In this document: piece after piece, positions 25,501 through 32,630 of the stretch
Numbering within the stretch: the stretch's first letter is position 1
How the letters are laid out: every line of letters begins with the position of its first letter
Source of the DNA: UBA4572 sp049965515
GTDB lineage: Bacteria; Nitrospirota; Leptospirillia; Leptospirillales; Leptospirillaceae
Direction: 5' to 3'
Assembly: GCA_049965515.1 (NCBI GenBank)
Contig: JBMFWG010000010.1
Coordinates: forward strand, 1-47,844
DNA: 47,844 nt
Notes under the pieces: model-generated
Databases searched by the model: none
What the model saw: the letters and a program-made list of their open reading frames with translations, nothing else
Told to the model about the DNA's origin: nothing
Program-made: the position numbers and the translations under genes

Positions 25501-25753
25501 CAACCGGGCGGTGATTGAAGCCGGCTCCACGCGCCTGCGACCGATTCTCATGACCGCGATCGGAACGATTCTGGCCATGATCCCCACGGCCATCGGCATG
25601 GGGGTGGGGTCGGGGGCCGAGGAGCCTCTCGCCCGGGCGGTGATCGGGGGGCTCATGGTGATGACGGTCCTGACGCTCGTCCAGGTTCCCATTTTCTATG
25701 TGATCCTCCACACCTGGGAGGCGAAGTGGAAGGCCCGGAGGCAGGCCCAGTAG
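22577..25753 (+). CDS. RND-family inner-membrane efflux pump
   Basis: A 1058-residue proton-driven transporter with the duplicated RND layout: TM1 (about 11-30), a large periplasmic loop, a TM2-6 bundle with R-L-V-D399-D400-A, a second TM near 545, a second periplasmic loop and a terminal TM bundle. The Asp pair matches the proton relay of AcrB (D407/D408). The position of AcrB K940 is Ser956 (GVSNSVLLVEF), as in several less studied RND branches. Substrate cannot be read from sequence. AAGGGAG precedes the ATG. The gap after the adaptor is 50 nt. Confidence 0.92.
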   Translation: MFLVSMSLKSPYTIIAMALAIILLGGQSLSSMNVSILPRIPLPVVEVLTVFPGMNVYNTEMDITEQMERIILQAPYIRSIKSESLVGISMIQIRFRSSYSLSAGVSMVTSLVYSSMKYLPPGIFPPIIIPFGISAIPIADLVLSSKELTQMQMYDLGYFNVRSQMGTVPGVAAPPVFGGLSRQIQVYTNNTALLARGLTIWDVVNALNRQNIIWPAGFAKIGAMSYNVFVNALLGPVKTINDVPIKVEHGQPVYIKDIGVAKDSYRIQTNPVRVDGRKSVYIPVLKQEGANTVKVIDATRNAIKTFYGLPKSLDISLVFDQSVYIRDSVASLEREGIIGILLTAAMILIFLGNVRSTLIITTSIPLSLLVGFVMLNATGQTINIMTLGGLALAIGRLVDDAIVVLENTNRHLEMGKAPAQAALDGAGEVAMPVLASTIATMIVFSPVLFLLGKGKFLFTPLAAAVAYSMMASYFVSMTLVPVLSAWFLKPESAYKNSRSLFRRGINRFNDYFDRFKNIYRNYLKIALRHRGPVSILIFLAFIGSFFLFARIGSEYFPPDDTGAFIIQMRLPVGSRIELTDAVSARVDAAIRRIIPAKDIVHIVINEGVRPGWDAMYTTNLWSHMAFVLVQLNPSNERRRSMWDFEHELRPYLVSHFPNVEFYFESSSIITQILAGSGEAPIDIQLLGPSYRKLGEIAHKIVDHIRTIPGTTDVRSKQNIHYPSMFIDVDRNKAQFLGVSELDVERNVITSLVTDLAIGENFWVDQTTGNPYFLTTQYPEDKINSMDALSNILVRQLRGSDYTGSGAKNPPIYLRDIAEIRRITIPPAIFHYNVERVVDILVNVTHDPGVSLGGVGGKIDDYLAKMKFPEGYSWRESGMLASMHRSFGSMGLAVLLAMALVYLALVAQFQSFLDPFIIMMSVPFGLIGVFAMLYVTGTGINVESLIGVIMDIGIGVSNSVLLVEFAIRLREQGAPLNRAVIEAGSTRLRPILMTAIGTILAMIPTAIGMGVGSGAEEPLARAVIGGLMVMTVLTLVQVPIFYVILHTWEAKWKARRQAQ

Positions 25754-25796
25754 GAAGTTCCACCGGGCCTTTGGTCAGTCCGGAGGCCCTGGAAGG

Positions 25797-25817
25797 GACC
25801 GGAAGAAAGTCCCGGTC
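25797..25817. terminator. Hairpin between convergent pump and ygfZ-like genes
   Basis: GACCGG (25797-25802) pairs with CCGGTC (25812-25817) around AAGAAAGTC. It lies in the 62-nt space between two genes ending towards each other and touches the minus-strand stop codon. No long T-run follows on either side, so any terminator role is tentative. Confidence 0.3.
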
Positions 25818-26829
25818 ACTCGAGGGAGATGAAGGGAAAGTCGCTGACCTCGAATGGCTGCCCCTCCCCGTCGACCAATGCCGTTCCCGGCTCCCAGTGG
25901 GCGCGCTTTACATACCCGAGCCCAAGGAACGAGCCAGCCATCCGTGAGGGCGCAAGGGATGTGAGGGTCCCGGCTTCGGATCCGTCAAGGGATGAAAAGA
26001 GCGGGCGGGGACAGGCCCTTTCCTTGAGGTCCGGGGATTTTGAGCGCAGGCCGGTGAGTCGTCTTGAAAGCTGGCCCTGGAATTTGAGGCGCGTGACCGG
26101 CTCCTGACCGACATAGCACCCCTTATTGTAGGAGACGGCGACGGTATCGAGGCCAGCCTCTGCCGGAAAATGTCCCTCGTTGAGCTCAAAGGGGAGAAGG
26201 GGAATGCCACGCTCGATACGGTAGGCTTCGAGGGCCTCGGCATCCAAGGACATGCCCCCCGCCGACAGAACTCGCTCCTTGAGGTCTCTGGCGGTCTTTT
26301 CGAAGGAATCCTGGGGAATCCAGAGATCGATCCAGGGGCCGGCATCCCGCTCGAAGGCAAAGCGATGGGGCCGGAGAAAGGCGAATCCCCCTCCGGAGAG
26401 AGTTCGGTAGCCGTCCTCAGCCGGATCCTTTGAGAAGAGTGGTGTGGCCAGTGCCGGAGCCTCCCGGCCAACAAGCGTCAGACTCCGGAAATCTCCTGAG
26501 AGAGAGGTGATCTTGGCCTTTGTCCGGAAGAAGAGGTATTTTTTTAGATGAGCCATAAAGTCCTCTTCCTTCTCTCCGGACGGCGAGAGCAGAAGGTCGT
26601 CCGGACGGGCTGCGATCCAGGAATCGAAGAGGATCCGGGCCTTCGGATTGAGGAAGAAGCCATAGCGGAGGGTTCCCGGCCTCTGAGTTGAGATATCCTG
26701 GCAGAGGAGGCCCTGAAGATAGGAAATACGATCCTCTCCGGAGACCAGAAGAAGGGACCGGGAGGTCTTGGGGAGGAAAAAGCCCGCATGGGTATGGGCC
26801 CGGCGAGTATCGGGGACATCGGTTTGCAT
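25816..26829 (-). CDS. ygfZ: YgfZ/GcvT-like folate-binding protein
   Basis: A 337-residue protein with the GcvT-type fold. The signature KGCYVGQEPVTR begins at K236 and holds the family cysteine C238. Earlier blocks include LQGLLCQDI (39-47) and the C-terminal beta region typical of the family. YgfZ proteins bind tetrahydrofolate and help make or repair certain Fe-S enzymes. AGGAG lies 10 nt before the ATG. It lies on the opposite strand between the two halves of the efflux locus and shares no obvious function with it. Confidence 0.85.
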   Translation of the reverse strand: MQTDVPDTRRAHTHAGFFLPKTSRSLLLVSGEDRISYLQGLLCQDISTQRPGTLRYGFFLNPKARILFDSWIAARPDDLLLSPSGEKEEDFMAHLKKYLFFRTKAKITSLSGDFRSLTLVGREAPALATPLFSKDPAEDGYRTLSGGGFAFLRPHRFAFERDAGPWIDLWIPQDSFEKTARDLKERVLSAGGMSLDAEALEAYRIERGIPLLPFELNEGHFPAEAGLDTVAVSYNKGCYVGQEPVTRLKFQGQLSRRLTGLRSKSPDLKERACPRPLFSSLDGSEAGTLTSLAPSRMAGSFLGLGYVKRAHWEPGTALVDGEGQPFEVSDFPFISLE

Positions 26830-26974
26830 GGGTTTGGGACTCCTGGAAAAAGGTCCCGGGTGTCTTCCCCGGGAGATTGTTTAAAGAATAAAAAGGCTCC
26901 ATCTGCTGATTTGATATTAGGGAGAGAAATCGAATGGTGTCAATGAGGAAAATGGGGGTCCGGACCAAGGGGGC

Positions 26975-28213
26975 ATGGGTATGAGTGAAACAGAAACAGG
27001 TCATGCTTTAGCTCCCGGAAATGGACAGGCATCCGGGGAAGACCACGAGTCCTTCAGGCCGGAATGGAAAAACGAAATTGACCTAAATGACGTTCACTTG
27101 CCTCCCCTTGCCATGAAAATCATTCTGGGGGTCTTTGCTGTTCTGATCGTCGGTCCTCTTATTCTGTTTGTCTGGTACTGGATCTTTCCTCCCAAGGCGC
27201 CATCTCAGCCCATTCCTGTGGTTCAGGTCCAGCCGGTAAGGCTCCGGACGCTTTACCACAAGGTCATGATCCCGGCGGGAATCGACTCCTTCCGCAAGGC
27301 GATCATTTATGCCCACGTTCCCGGCTACCTCAAATACCTGAACGTGGACAAGGGGGATTACGTCCACAAGGGGCAGGTCCTGGCTTACATTCAGGATCCG
27401 GAACTCTACCAGACCTACCAGAGAATGGTGGCCAGGGTTAGAATTGCCGACCTCACCTACCACCGGATCAAGAAGGTCTGGCTCGATCATCCGGCCCTCA
27501 TTTCGAAGGAGCGGGTTCAGCAGAAACTCGCCTCTTATCTGAAGACCGTGGCGGAAATGCGTCACGAGGAGGCCCTGATCTCCTACAAGACCATCCGGGC
27601 CCCCTTCGACGGGATGATCACCCACCGCTATGTGGACCCCGGGAAGCTCATTTCGGAGGGGACGAACGCGACAACCACCGCCCAGCCCCTGGTGACCCTC
27701 GAGCAGGTGGACACCCTCCGGGCCTACGTCTGGGTTCCGGCCGATGTCGCTCCCCAGATCCGGCGAGGGCAAAAGGTCAAGGTCCACTTTGCGGGTCTTC
27801 CTCACCAGACCTTCTGGGGTCGGGTCACCCGGTACGATTTCGCGGAAAACCAGAGAACCCGGACGATGCGCACCGAGGTCGACATGGCCAATCCGGGGTT
27901 CGTCATCCATCCGGGAATGTACGGAAAGTTCACCTTTTATCTCCAGCGCTTCCCCGATACCATCATCATTCCGGGCATGGCAGTCATGGCCCGGCGCGAC
28001 AAACCCTATTCGGTCATGATCGTCAAGGACGGAAAGGCTCTCGAGGTTCCCGTGGTGTTGGGGATCGACAACGCCAGGTGGGTCCAGGTTCTCTCGGGGC
28101 TGTCGGCAGGAGACAAGCTTGTTTTGACCGGAAAGTGGCATGTCCATTCGGGGGAAAAGGTCAAGGCGTTGCCTTACAAGTCAGTTCCATTCAGGCCTGC
28201 GCGTCAGCTGTAA
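26975..28213 (+). CDS. RND efflux periplasmic adaptor, second copy
   Basis: A 412-residue adaptor paralogous to the one at 21429. Shared blocks include SFRKAIIYAHVPGYLKYLNV, the DPELYQ hairpin entry, ITHRYVDPGKL and RTRTMRTEVD. It differs by a 45-residue charged N-terminal extension before its single membrane helix (about 46-70), predicted to lie in the cytoplasm. An alternative ATG lies two codons downstream. With the TolC-like gene 56 nt downstream it probably forms a second transcript of the same efflux system. Confidence 0.85.
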   Translation: MGMSETETGHALAPGNGQASGEDHESFRPEWKNEIDLNDVHLPPLAMKIILGVFAVLIVGPLILFVWYWIFPPKAPSQPIPVVQVQPVRLRTLYHKVMIPAGIDSFRKAIIYAHVPGYLKYLNVDKGDYVHKGQVLAYIQDPELYQTYQRMVARVRIADLTYHRIKKVWLDHPALISKERVQQKLASYLKTVAEMRHEEALISYKTIRAPFDGMITHRYVDPGKLISEGTNATTTAQPLVTLEQVDTLRAYVWVPADVAPQIRRGQKVKVHFAGLPHQTFWGRVTRYDFAENQRTRTMRTEVDMANPGFVIHPGMYGKFTFYLQRFPDTIIIPGMAVMARRDKPYSVMIVKDGKALEVPVVLGIDNARWVQVLSGLSAGDKLVLTGKWHVHSGEKVKALPYKSVPFRPARQL

Positions 28214-28269
28214 CATGCTACCGGTCCCGGGTTTCTTGAGACTCGGGTCCCAAAGGAAGGACAGAGGGT

Positions 28270-29793
28270 ATGGTCTTTGAGAGAAAACACACCCATGCAG
28301 GAATAACTTCAGTCGGCTCTTTCAGGAGGTCCTTTGAGAGTCGGGCGAAGCGCCGGTGGCTTTTCGTCCTTGTCCTTGCAGGGGGTCTCCTCGGATATTC
28401 CCATCCGGCCTACTCGGAAAACAGCACCGCGATTTCCTCTTCGGATGTTCCTCCCCCGACCCTTTCCCTAGACGAGGCGGTCCATTTTGGCCTGACACAC
28501 CATCCGAAGCTTTTCTGGTTTACCCATGCGGTTAAAAAGCAGGGGGCAAAGGTCAAGGTGTCGAAATCCCACTTCTACCCCCATGTCGGGGCAGGAGCCC
28601 TCTATGGAATTGCCAATCCCGGACTTGGCAACGAGTTCACCAACAACCTGAACTTTGTAACCCCGGTCTTTCCTATGGATTACGCCAAGATGGGTCCCCT
28701 TTCGGCTCCCAACGATTCCATGGCCCTTGCGACCATCGGTGTCAACCAACTTTTGCTTGACTTCGGAAAATTTGAACATCGGGTCAAGGAGAGGCTTGCG
28801 GGAAAACGCGCCTCTGAATTCTGGCTCTACAGCCAGGACGCCTGGGTGATCCTGCAGGTGAAGGAGGCCTACTATCATGTTCTTCTCGACCGGAAGCTGA
28901 TCGATGTCTACCAGAAGAATCTCGAACAGCGAAAACTTGTGATGAATCTGACAAAGGCTCTATATCAGTCAGACTATCGCTCCCAACTTGACTATGATCT
29001 AGCCCAGGTTGATTACGAAAAGGCCCGGGCCCTTCTGGAGGCCGAAAAGGACGATCTCGTGGCGCAGATAGCTCATCTCAACGATACCATGGGCTTGGGA
29101 CAGGCGGGGCGTTCCGACTATGCCCTCACGGGCCATCTGGGAGATGTGTCGGAGATTCTGACGGGAAGCGATGAAGCCATCACAAGAGGCTTGACCTATC
29201 GTCCGGAGATCAACGCCTTCAGGAGTCTCTTCACCCAGGAGAAGGAGAGAACACGCTATGAACGGGCTCAGCACTACCCTCTTGTCTCTGCCTTCGGAAA
29301 CTATGGCTTCATGGGAAATCTTGTCACCAACAATTCTTATTCTCCAGGAATGTGGTCAGGGGGTGGAACACTTACCATTCCCATTTATACGGGTGGAATG
29401 ATCCGGGGGCTGACGGAACGAGCCCATGAGAAAGCGCGGGAACGCCAGTACGGGATCTCCGACTGGTCCCACAATATTCGCTACCAGGTTGTCCGGGCCC
29501 GGGCCCGGACAGAGTCGGACCTGGCGGACATCCGGGCCTACACCGAGGCGGTGAAGGAGGCACAGCTCGCCCTGGTGCTTGCAAACAAGCGCTACTCCGC
29601 CAATCTTATCTCGATCGTGGCCCTGACCCTGGCCGAGGTCTATCTCCTGAACACCGAAGCGGCCCTTGCGACCTATCAGTACCGCTACCAGGTCGACCGG
29701 GCGACGCTCAGGTTCGCCGAAGGCGTCGACTATCTGAACTACCTTCCCGACGTCCGGAAGAAGGTCGCAGATATGGGGCCCGTGGGGCAGTGA
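28270..29793 (+). CDS. TolC-family outer-membrane efflux channel
   Basis: A 507-residue protein. A basic N-terminus and hydrophobic stretch (about 28-44) end at a plausible signal cleavage site near AYS-EN. The rest shows two related halves with long amphipathic helices, such as VILQVKEAYYHVLLDRKLI and LADIRAYTEAVKEAQLALV, as in TolC. Sequences between them look like beta-strands. It would form the outer-membrane exit for the adaptors and pump in this locus. The N-terminal leader before the signal is longer than usual, so the start may lie further in. Confidence 0.85.
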   Translation: MVFERKHTHAGITSVGSFRRSFESRAKRRWLFVLVLAGGLLGYSHPAYSENSTAISSSDVPPPTLSLDEAVHFGLTHHPKLFWFTHAVKKQGAKVKVSKSHFYPHVGAGALYGIANPGLGNEFTNNLNFVTPVFPMDYAKMGPLSAPNDSMALATIGVNQLLLDFGKFEHRVKERLAGKRASEFWLYSQDAWVILQVKEAYYHVLLDRKLIDVYQKNLEQRKLVMNLTKALYQSDYRSQLDYDLAQVDYEKARALLEAEKDDLVAQIAHLNDTMGLGQAGRSDYALTGHLGDVSEILTGSDEAITRGLTYRPEINAFRSLFTQEKERTRYERAQHYPLVSAFGNYGFMGNLVTNNSYSPGMWSGGGTLTIPIYTGGMIRGLTERAHEKARERQYGISDWSHNIRYQVVRARARTESDLADIRAYTEAVKEAQLALVLANKRYSANLISIVALTLAEVYLLNTEAALATYQYRYQVDRATLRFAEGVDYLNYLPDVRKKVADMGPVGQ

Positions 29794-29887
29794 CAGGTTG
29801 ACCGGATTTTATCCCCCTTGTTATTGTTGAGGGACAGGAAACGGGAAAGGGTCCCGGCACAGGAAAGACACAGGGGGAGGAGTCAGT

Positions 29888-30826
29888 GTGGAAAAGGTAA
29901 TTATTTTGGGAACGGGACCTGCGGGACTGACGGCGGCTCTCTATACGGCCCGGGCATTTCTGTCCCCGCTCGTTCTGGAGGGCCCCCAGGCGGGAGGCCA
30001 GCTCACCATCACAACCGAGGTCGAAAATTTTCCGGGGTTTCCGGATGGAATCACCGGCCCCGAGCTGATCGAGCGGATGAGGGCCCAGGTCCTCCGGTTC
30101 AGGGCCCGAATCGAGCCGGCGGTCATCGAGAGGGTCGAGAGGCGTGAGGGGGGAGGATTCCGGGTCATCACCGATTCAGGGACAGTTTATGAGAGCTGGA
30201 CGGTGATCGTGGCTACCGGGGCCTCGGCCAAGTTCCTGGGGCTTCCCTCTGAGAAAGCCCTCATGGGTTCAGGGGTTTCCGCCTGTGCCACCTGTGACGG
30301 CTTCTTCTTTCGCGACAAGGAAATCGTCGTGGTCGGCGGCGGGGACACGGCCCTTGAGGAGGCGCTCTTTTTGACCCGATTCGCCACCACTGTCACGATC
30401 ATCCATCGTCGTGAGACTCTTCGTGCCTCCAGGATCATGCAGGAGAAAGCTTTCGAGAATCCGAAGATCAAGTTTCTCTGGAACAAGGAGATCCTTGAGA
30501 TTCTCGATGTCTCGAAGCAACAGGTGACCGGGGTTCGGATCCGGGACACGAAGACGGGCGAGGAGTCGATCCATAGCTGCAGCGGGTTTTTCGTGGCCAT
30601 CGGCCACAGCCCGAACACGGCCTTCTTAAATGGAATGGTGGAAACGGATGCCGTAGGCTACCTTAAGACCACCTCCGGGACCCGGACCAGTGTTCCGGGT
30701 CTCTTTGCTGCCGGAGATGTCTCCGATCCCGTCTATCGTCAGGCGATTTCGGCGGCGGGGACAGGGTGCATGGCAGCGATCGATGCGGAGCGCTTTCTGG
30801 AAGCCTCCGGCGTCGAAAAGGGGTAG
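29888..30826 (+). CDS. trxB: Thioredoxin reductase
   Basis: A 312-residue flavoprotein. FAD is bound by GTGPAGLTAALY near the N-terminus. The redox-active disulfide is C133-A-T-C136 in SACATCDGFFF. The NADPH domain starts with VVVGGGDTALEEA, and HRRETLRAS favours NADPH over NADH. ATGDVSD-like GLFAAGDVSDP closes the FAD site. It would pass electrons from NADPH to thioredoxin in the cytoplasm. The start is GTG with GGAGGAG upstream. The next gene begins 7 nt after the stop. Confidence 0.93.
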   Translation: MEKVIILGTGPAGLTAALYTARAFLSPLVLEGPQAGGQLTITTEVENFPGFPDGITGPELIERMRAQVLRFRARIEPAVIERVERREGGGFRVITDSGTVYESWTVIVATGASAKFLGLPSEKALMGSGVSACATCDGFFFRDKEIVVVGGGDTALEEALFLTRFATTVTIIHRRETLRASRIMQEKAFENPKIKFLWNKEILEILDVSKQQVTGVRIRDTKTGEESIHSCSGFFVAIGHSPNTAFLNGMVETDAVGYLKTTSGTRTSVPGLFAAGDVSDPVYRQAISAAGTGCMAAIDAERFLEASGVEKG

Positions 30827-30832
30827 CCCGGC

Positions 30833-31315
30833 TTGAAATACCTTAAAATTCTGGGCCTGGTGCTCTTTTTGGGTCTCGTCTATCTGGGCGGAGACCTCAT
30901 CGCCAACAACGCCGCTTTCATCAATACACCGGGCCCCCTGGCGCGTGCCCATGTCTATTTCACCCTGAACCGGGCCTGGACCACGGGGGGATATCCCCTC
31001 GCCGAGGTAAGTCCGCAGATTTTCTTCGGGGATCCGGACAAGCTGAGGGCCAATATCACGCACTCCATCGGAAGCTTTTCCGGGTGGAGCCTCGTGAAGG
31101 CGACCCCCGACTTCCTCGTTGTCCGGATCGCACCCTCCTTCTGGCATGCTGCCTCCCGGCTTGAGGTGAGACTCTCTCCCGTTCGGGGAGGGTTGCGGAT
31201 GGACGTGACCGCCACCTCCCAGTCGGGTTTGCCGGATCTGGGGGCCGACCGGAATTACATCCTGAACCTCTTTCATGAAATCGGAGACGAAAATGCCATC
31301 CATCCTCCGGTCTGA
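30833..31315 (+). CDS. DUF1499-like small membrane-anchored protein
   Basis: A 160-residue protein with one N-terminal hydrophobic segment (about 5-23), a likely anchor or uncleaved signal. The C-terminal TATSQSGLPDLGADRNYI resembles the DUF1499 signature (S-x-S-x-x-G-x-x-D-x-G-x-N-x-x-R-I). The function of that family is unknown to me. The TTG start has no clear ribosome site, but it is 7 nt after trxB and may be translated by coupling. The end overlaps the next gene by 23 nt. Confidence 0.6.
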   Translation: MKYLKILGLVLFLGLVYLGGDLIANNAAFINTPGPLARAHVYFTLNRAWTTGGYPLAEVSPQIFFGDPDKLRANITHSIGSFSGWSLVKATPDFLVVRIAPSFWHAASRLEVRLSPVRGGLRMDVTATSQSGLPDLGADRNYILNLFHEIGDENAIHPPV

Positions 31316-32549
31316 CCGGCACTCCCTTCTGACGACCCTTCTTCTGGGAGGGCTCGTTTCCGGACTTTTGTGCGTCGGACCCCTGGCCTTGGCCGCTCCC
31401 GTTCCTCCGTCGGCAGGAGACTCTTCGGGACCGGTGACCCAATACTCCTCCCTTGCGCTTCCGGTGAGCAATTTTGGCTTCAGGGGATTGGCCCGGGGGC
31501 GCTCAGGGACCCTCTATGCCGCTTCGGCTCTCAAAAACGGGATCTATGTCCTTCCCCCTTCCTGCCGGAACGAAGATTGCGCGACACTGATTCCGCTTGA
31601 GCCCTCCTTGGGGGATCCCGGGGATGTCGTGGCCGACCCGGAGCGGGGAGGCGCCTATGTCCTTCTGCGGCTCGGGGACCGGGTGACCTATGTCCCCCCC
31701 CGCTGTCTCGAGAAATCCTGCCTCCGGACCTTTCTCCTCCCCGAACGTCCGGCCTATCCCTTCCGTGCCGTCTATGATTCCGGAAGGCATCGGCTGGTCG
31801 TTCTGGACAGGCTTGGAAAAAGGGTGGTCTTTCTCTCCGGAGGCTGCACCGGTCGCCATTGCCTTTCCTTTTTCCGTCTCCCGGCTTCCGGCTCTCCTTC
31901 GGGGATCGCCATCGACCCGAAGCGGGGAGATATCTGGGTGACCTTTGTCCACCCCGGGGCGATCCTGCGGATCCCCGACAACTGCCGGAAGACCGCCTGC
32001 GCCGTGGATTTTTCCGGATCCATCAAGACCCTGGACCCGTCAACGCCGGCAATCTCCTCCCGTGAGGACCGGCTCTACCTGAGCCTGAAAAAGGGAGCCG
32101 CCCTGGGGTGGATTCAGCTGGGCCAGCCCTCTCCCTCTCTCCGGATGCGGGAGCTCGAGCTGACCTCCGGAAGAATTTCGCGCCTTCTGCCCCTTCCCTC
32201 CGGGGAAATCTTCCTCGTGACCGGGGGGACCCATCCTCACGCCGGATATTACCGTTCTTCAAAGTCCTGCCAGGAGGGGTGTTTTGATCTCCGTCTCTTC
32301 CCGCTTACCAACGGAACGCCTGCCTCCCTGTCCTGGGGTGGGAGACAGAAGCTCTGGATGACTGTTGATAACCAGGATGCCCTTTTTCGTCTGTCGCTCA
32401 CCTGCAAAAGGAAGACATCGGTCCTCTCGAAGGCCTGCGTGACCCGGATTCCCTTCGAAAAAATTGAAACCCTCTACCACTCCCGGTACCACCAGAAGAT
32501 CCAGGTACCACAGGAGCCCTCTCCCGACCTCTCCCGTCCATCGGATTAA
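31293..32549 (+). CDS. Secreted seven-repeat propeller-like protein with regular cysteine pairs
   Basis: A 418-residue protein with a signal peptide (hydrophobic 11-33, cleavage near LALAA-PV). It contains about seven repeats of 46-48 residues, each a set of beta-strands as in NHL/SMP-30 propellers. Each repeat ends at a hairpin with a Cys pair: C91/C96, C138/C143, C185/C190, C231/C236, C326/C330, C371/C382. The fifth repeat, near residue 279, lacks it. Short-range disulfides would brace each blade outside the cytoplasm. I chose the ATG at 31293 since GGAG lies upstream. One at 31275 has none. No enzyme motif is seen, and the function is unknown. Confidence 0.75.
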   Translation: MPSILRSDRHSLLTTLLLGGLVSGLLCVGPLALAAPVPPSAGDSSGPVTQYSSLALPVSNFGFRGLARGRSGTLYAASALKNGIYVLPPSCRNEDCATLIPLEPSLGDPGDVVADPERGGAYVLLRLGDRVTYVPPRCLEKSCLRTFLLPERPAYPFRAVYDSGRHRLVVLDRLGKRVVFLSGGCTGRHCLSFFRLPASGSPSGIAIDPKRGDIWVTFVHPGAILRIPDNCRKTACAVDFSGSIKTLDPSTPAISSREDRLYLSLKKGAALGWIQLGQPSPSLRMRELELTSGRISRLLPLPSGEIFLVTGGTHPHAGYYRSSKSCQEGCFDLRLFPLTNGTPASLSWGGRQKLWMTVDNQDALFRLSLTCKRKTSVLSKACVTRIPFEKIETLYHSRYHQKIQVPQEPSPDLSRPSD

Positions 32550-32630
32550 TGGCTGGCGGGAGCCAATTCGGAGAGTTCTCCCTTGCCCGGGGCCGGGAAC
32601 GAATAACCCGAACCGAAAGGAGAATCTCCC

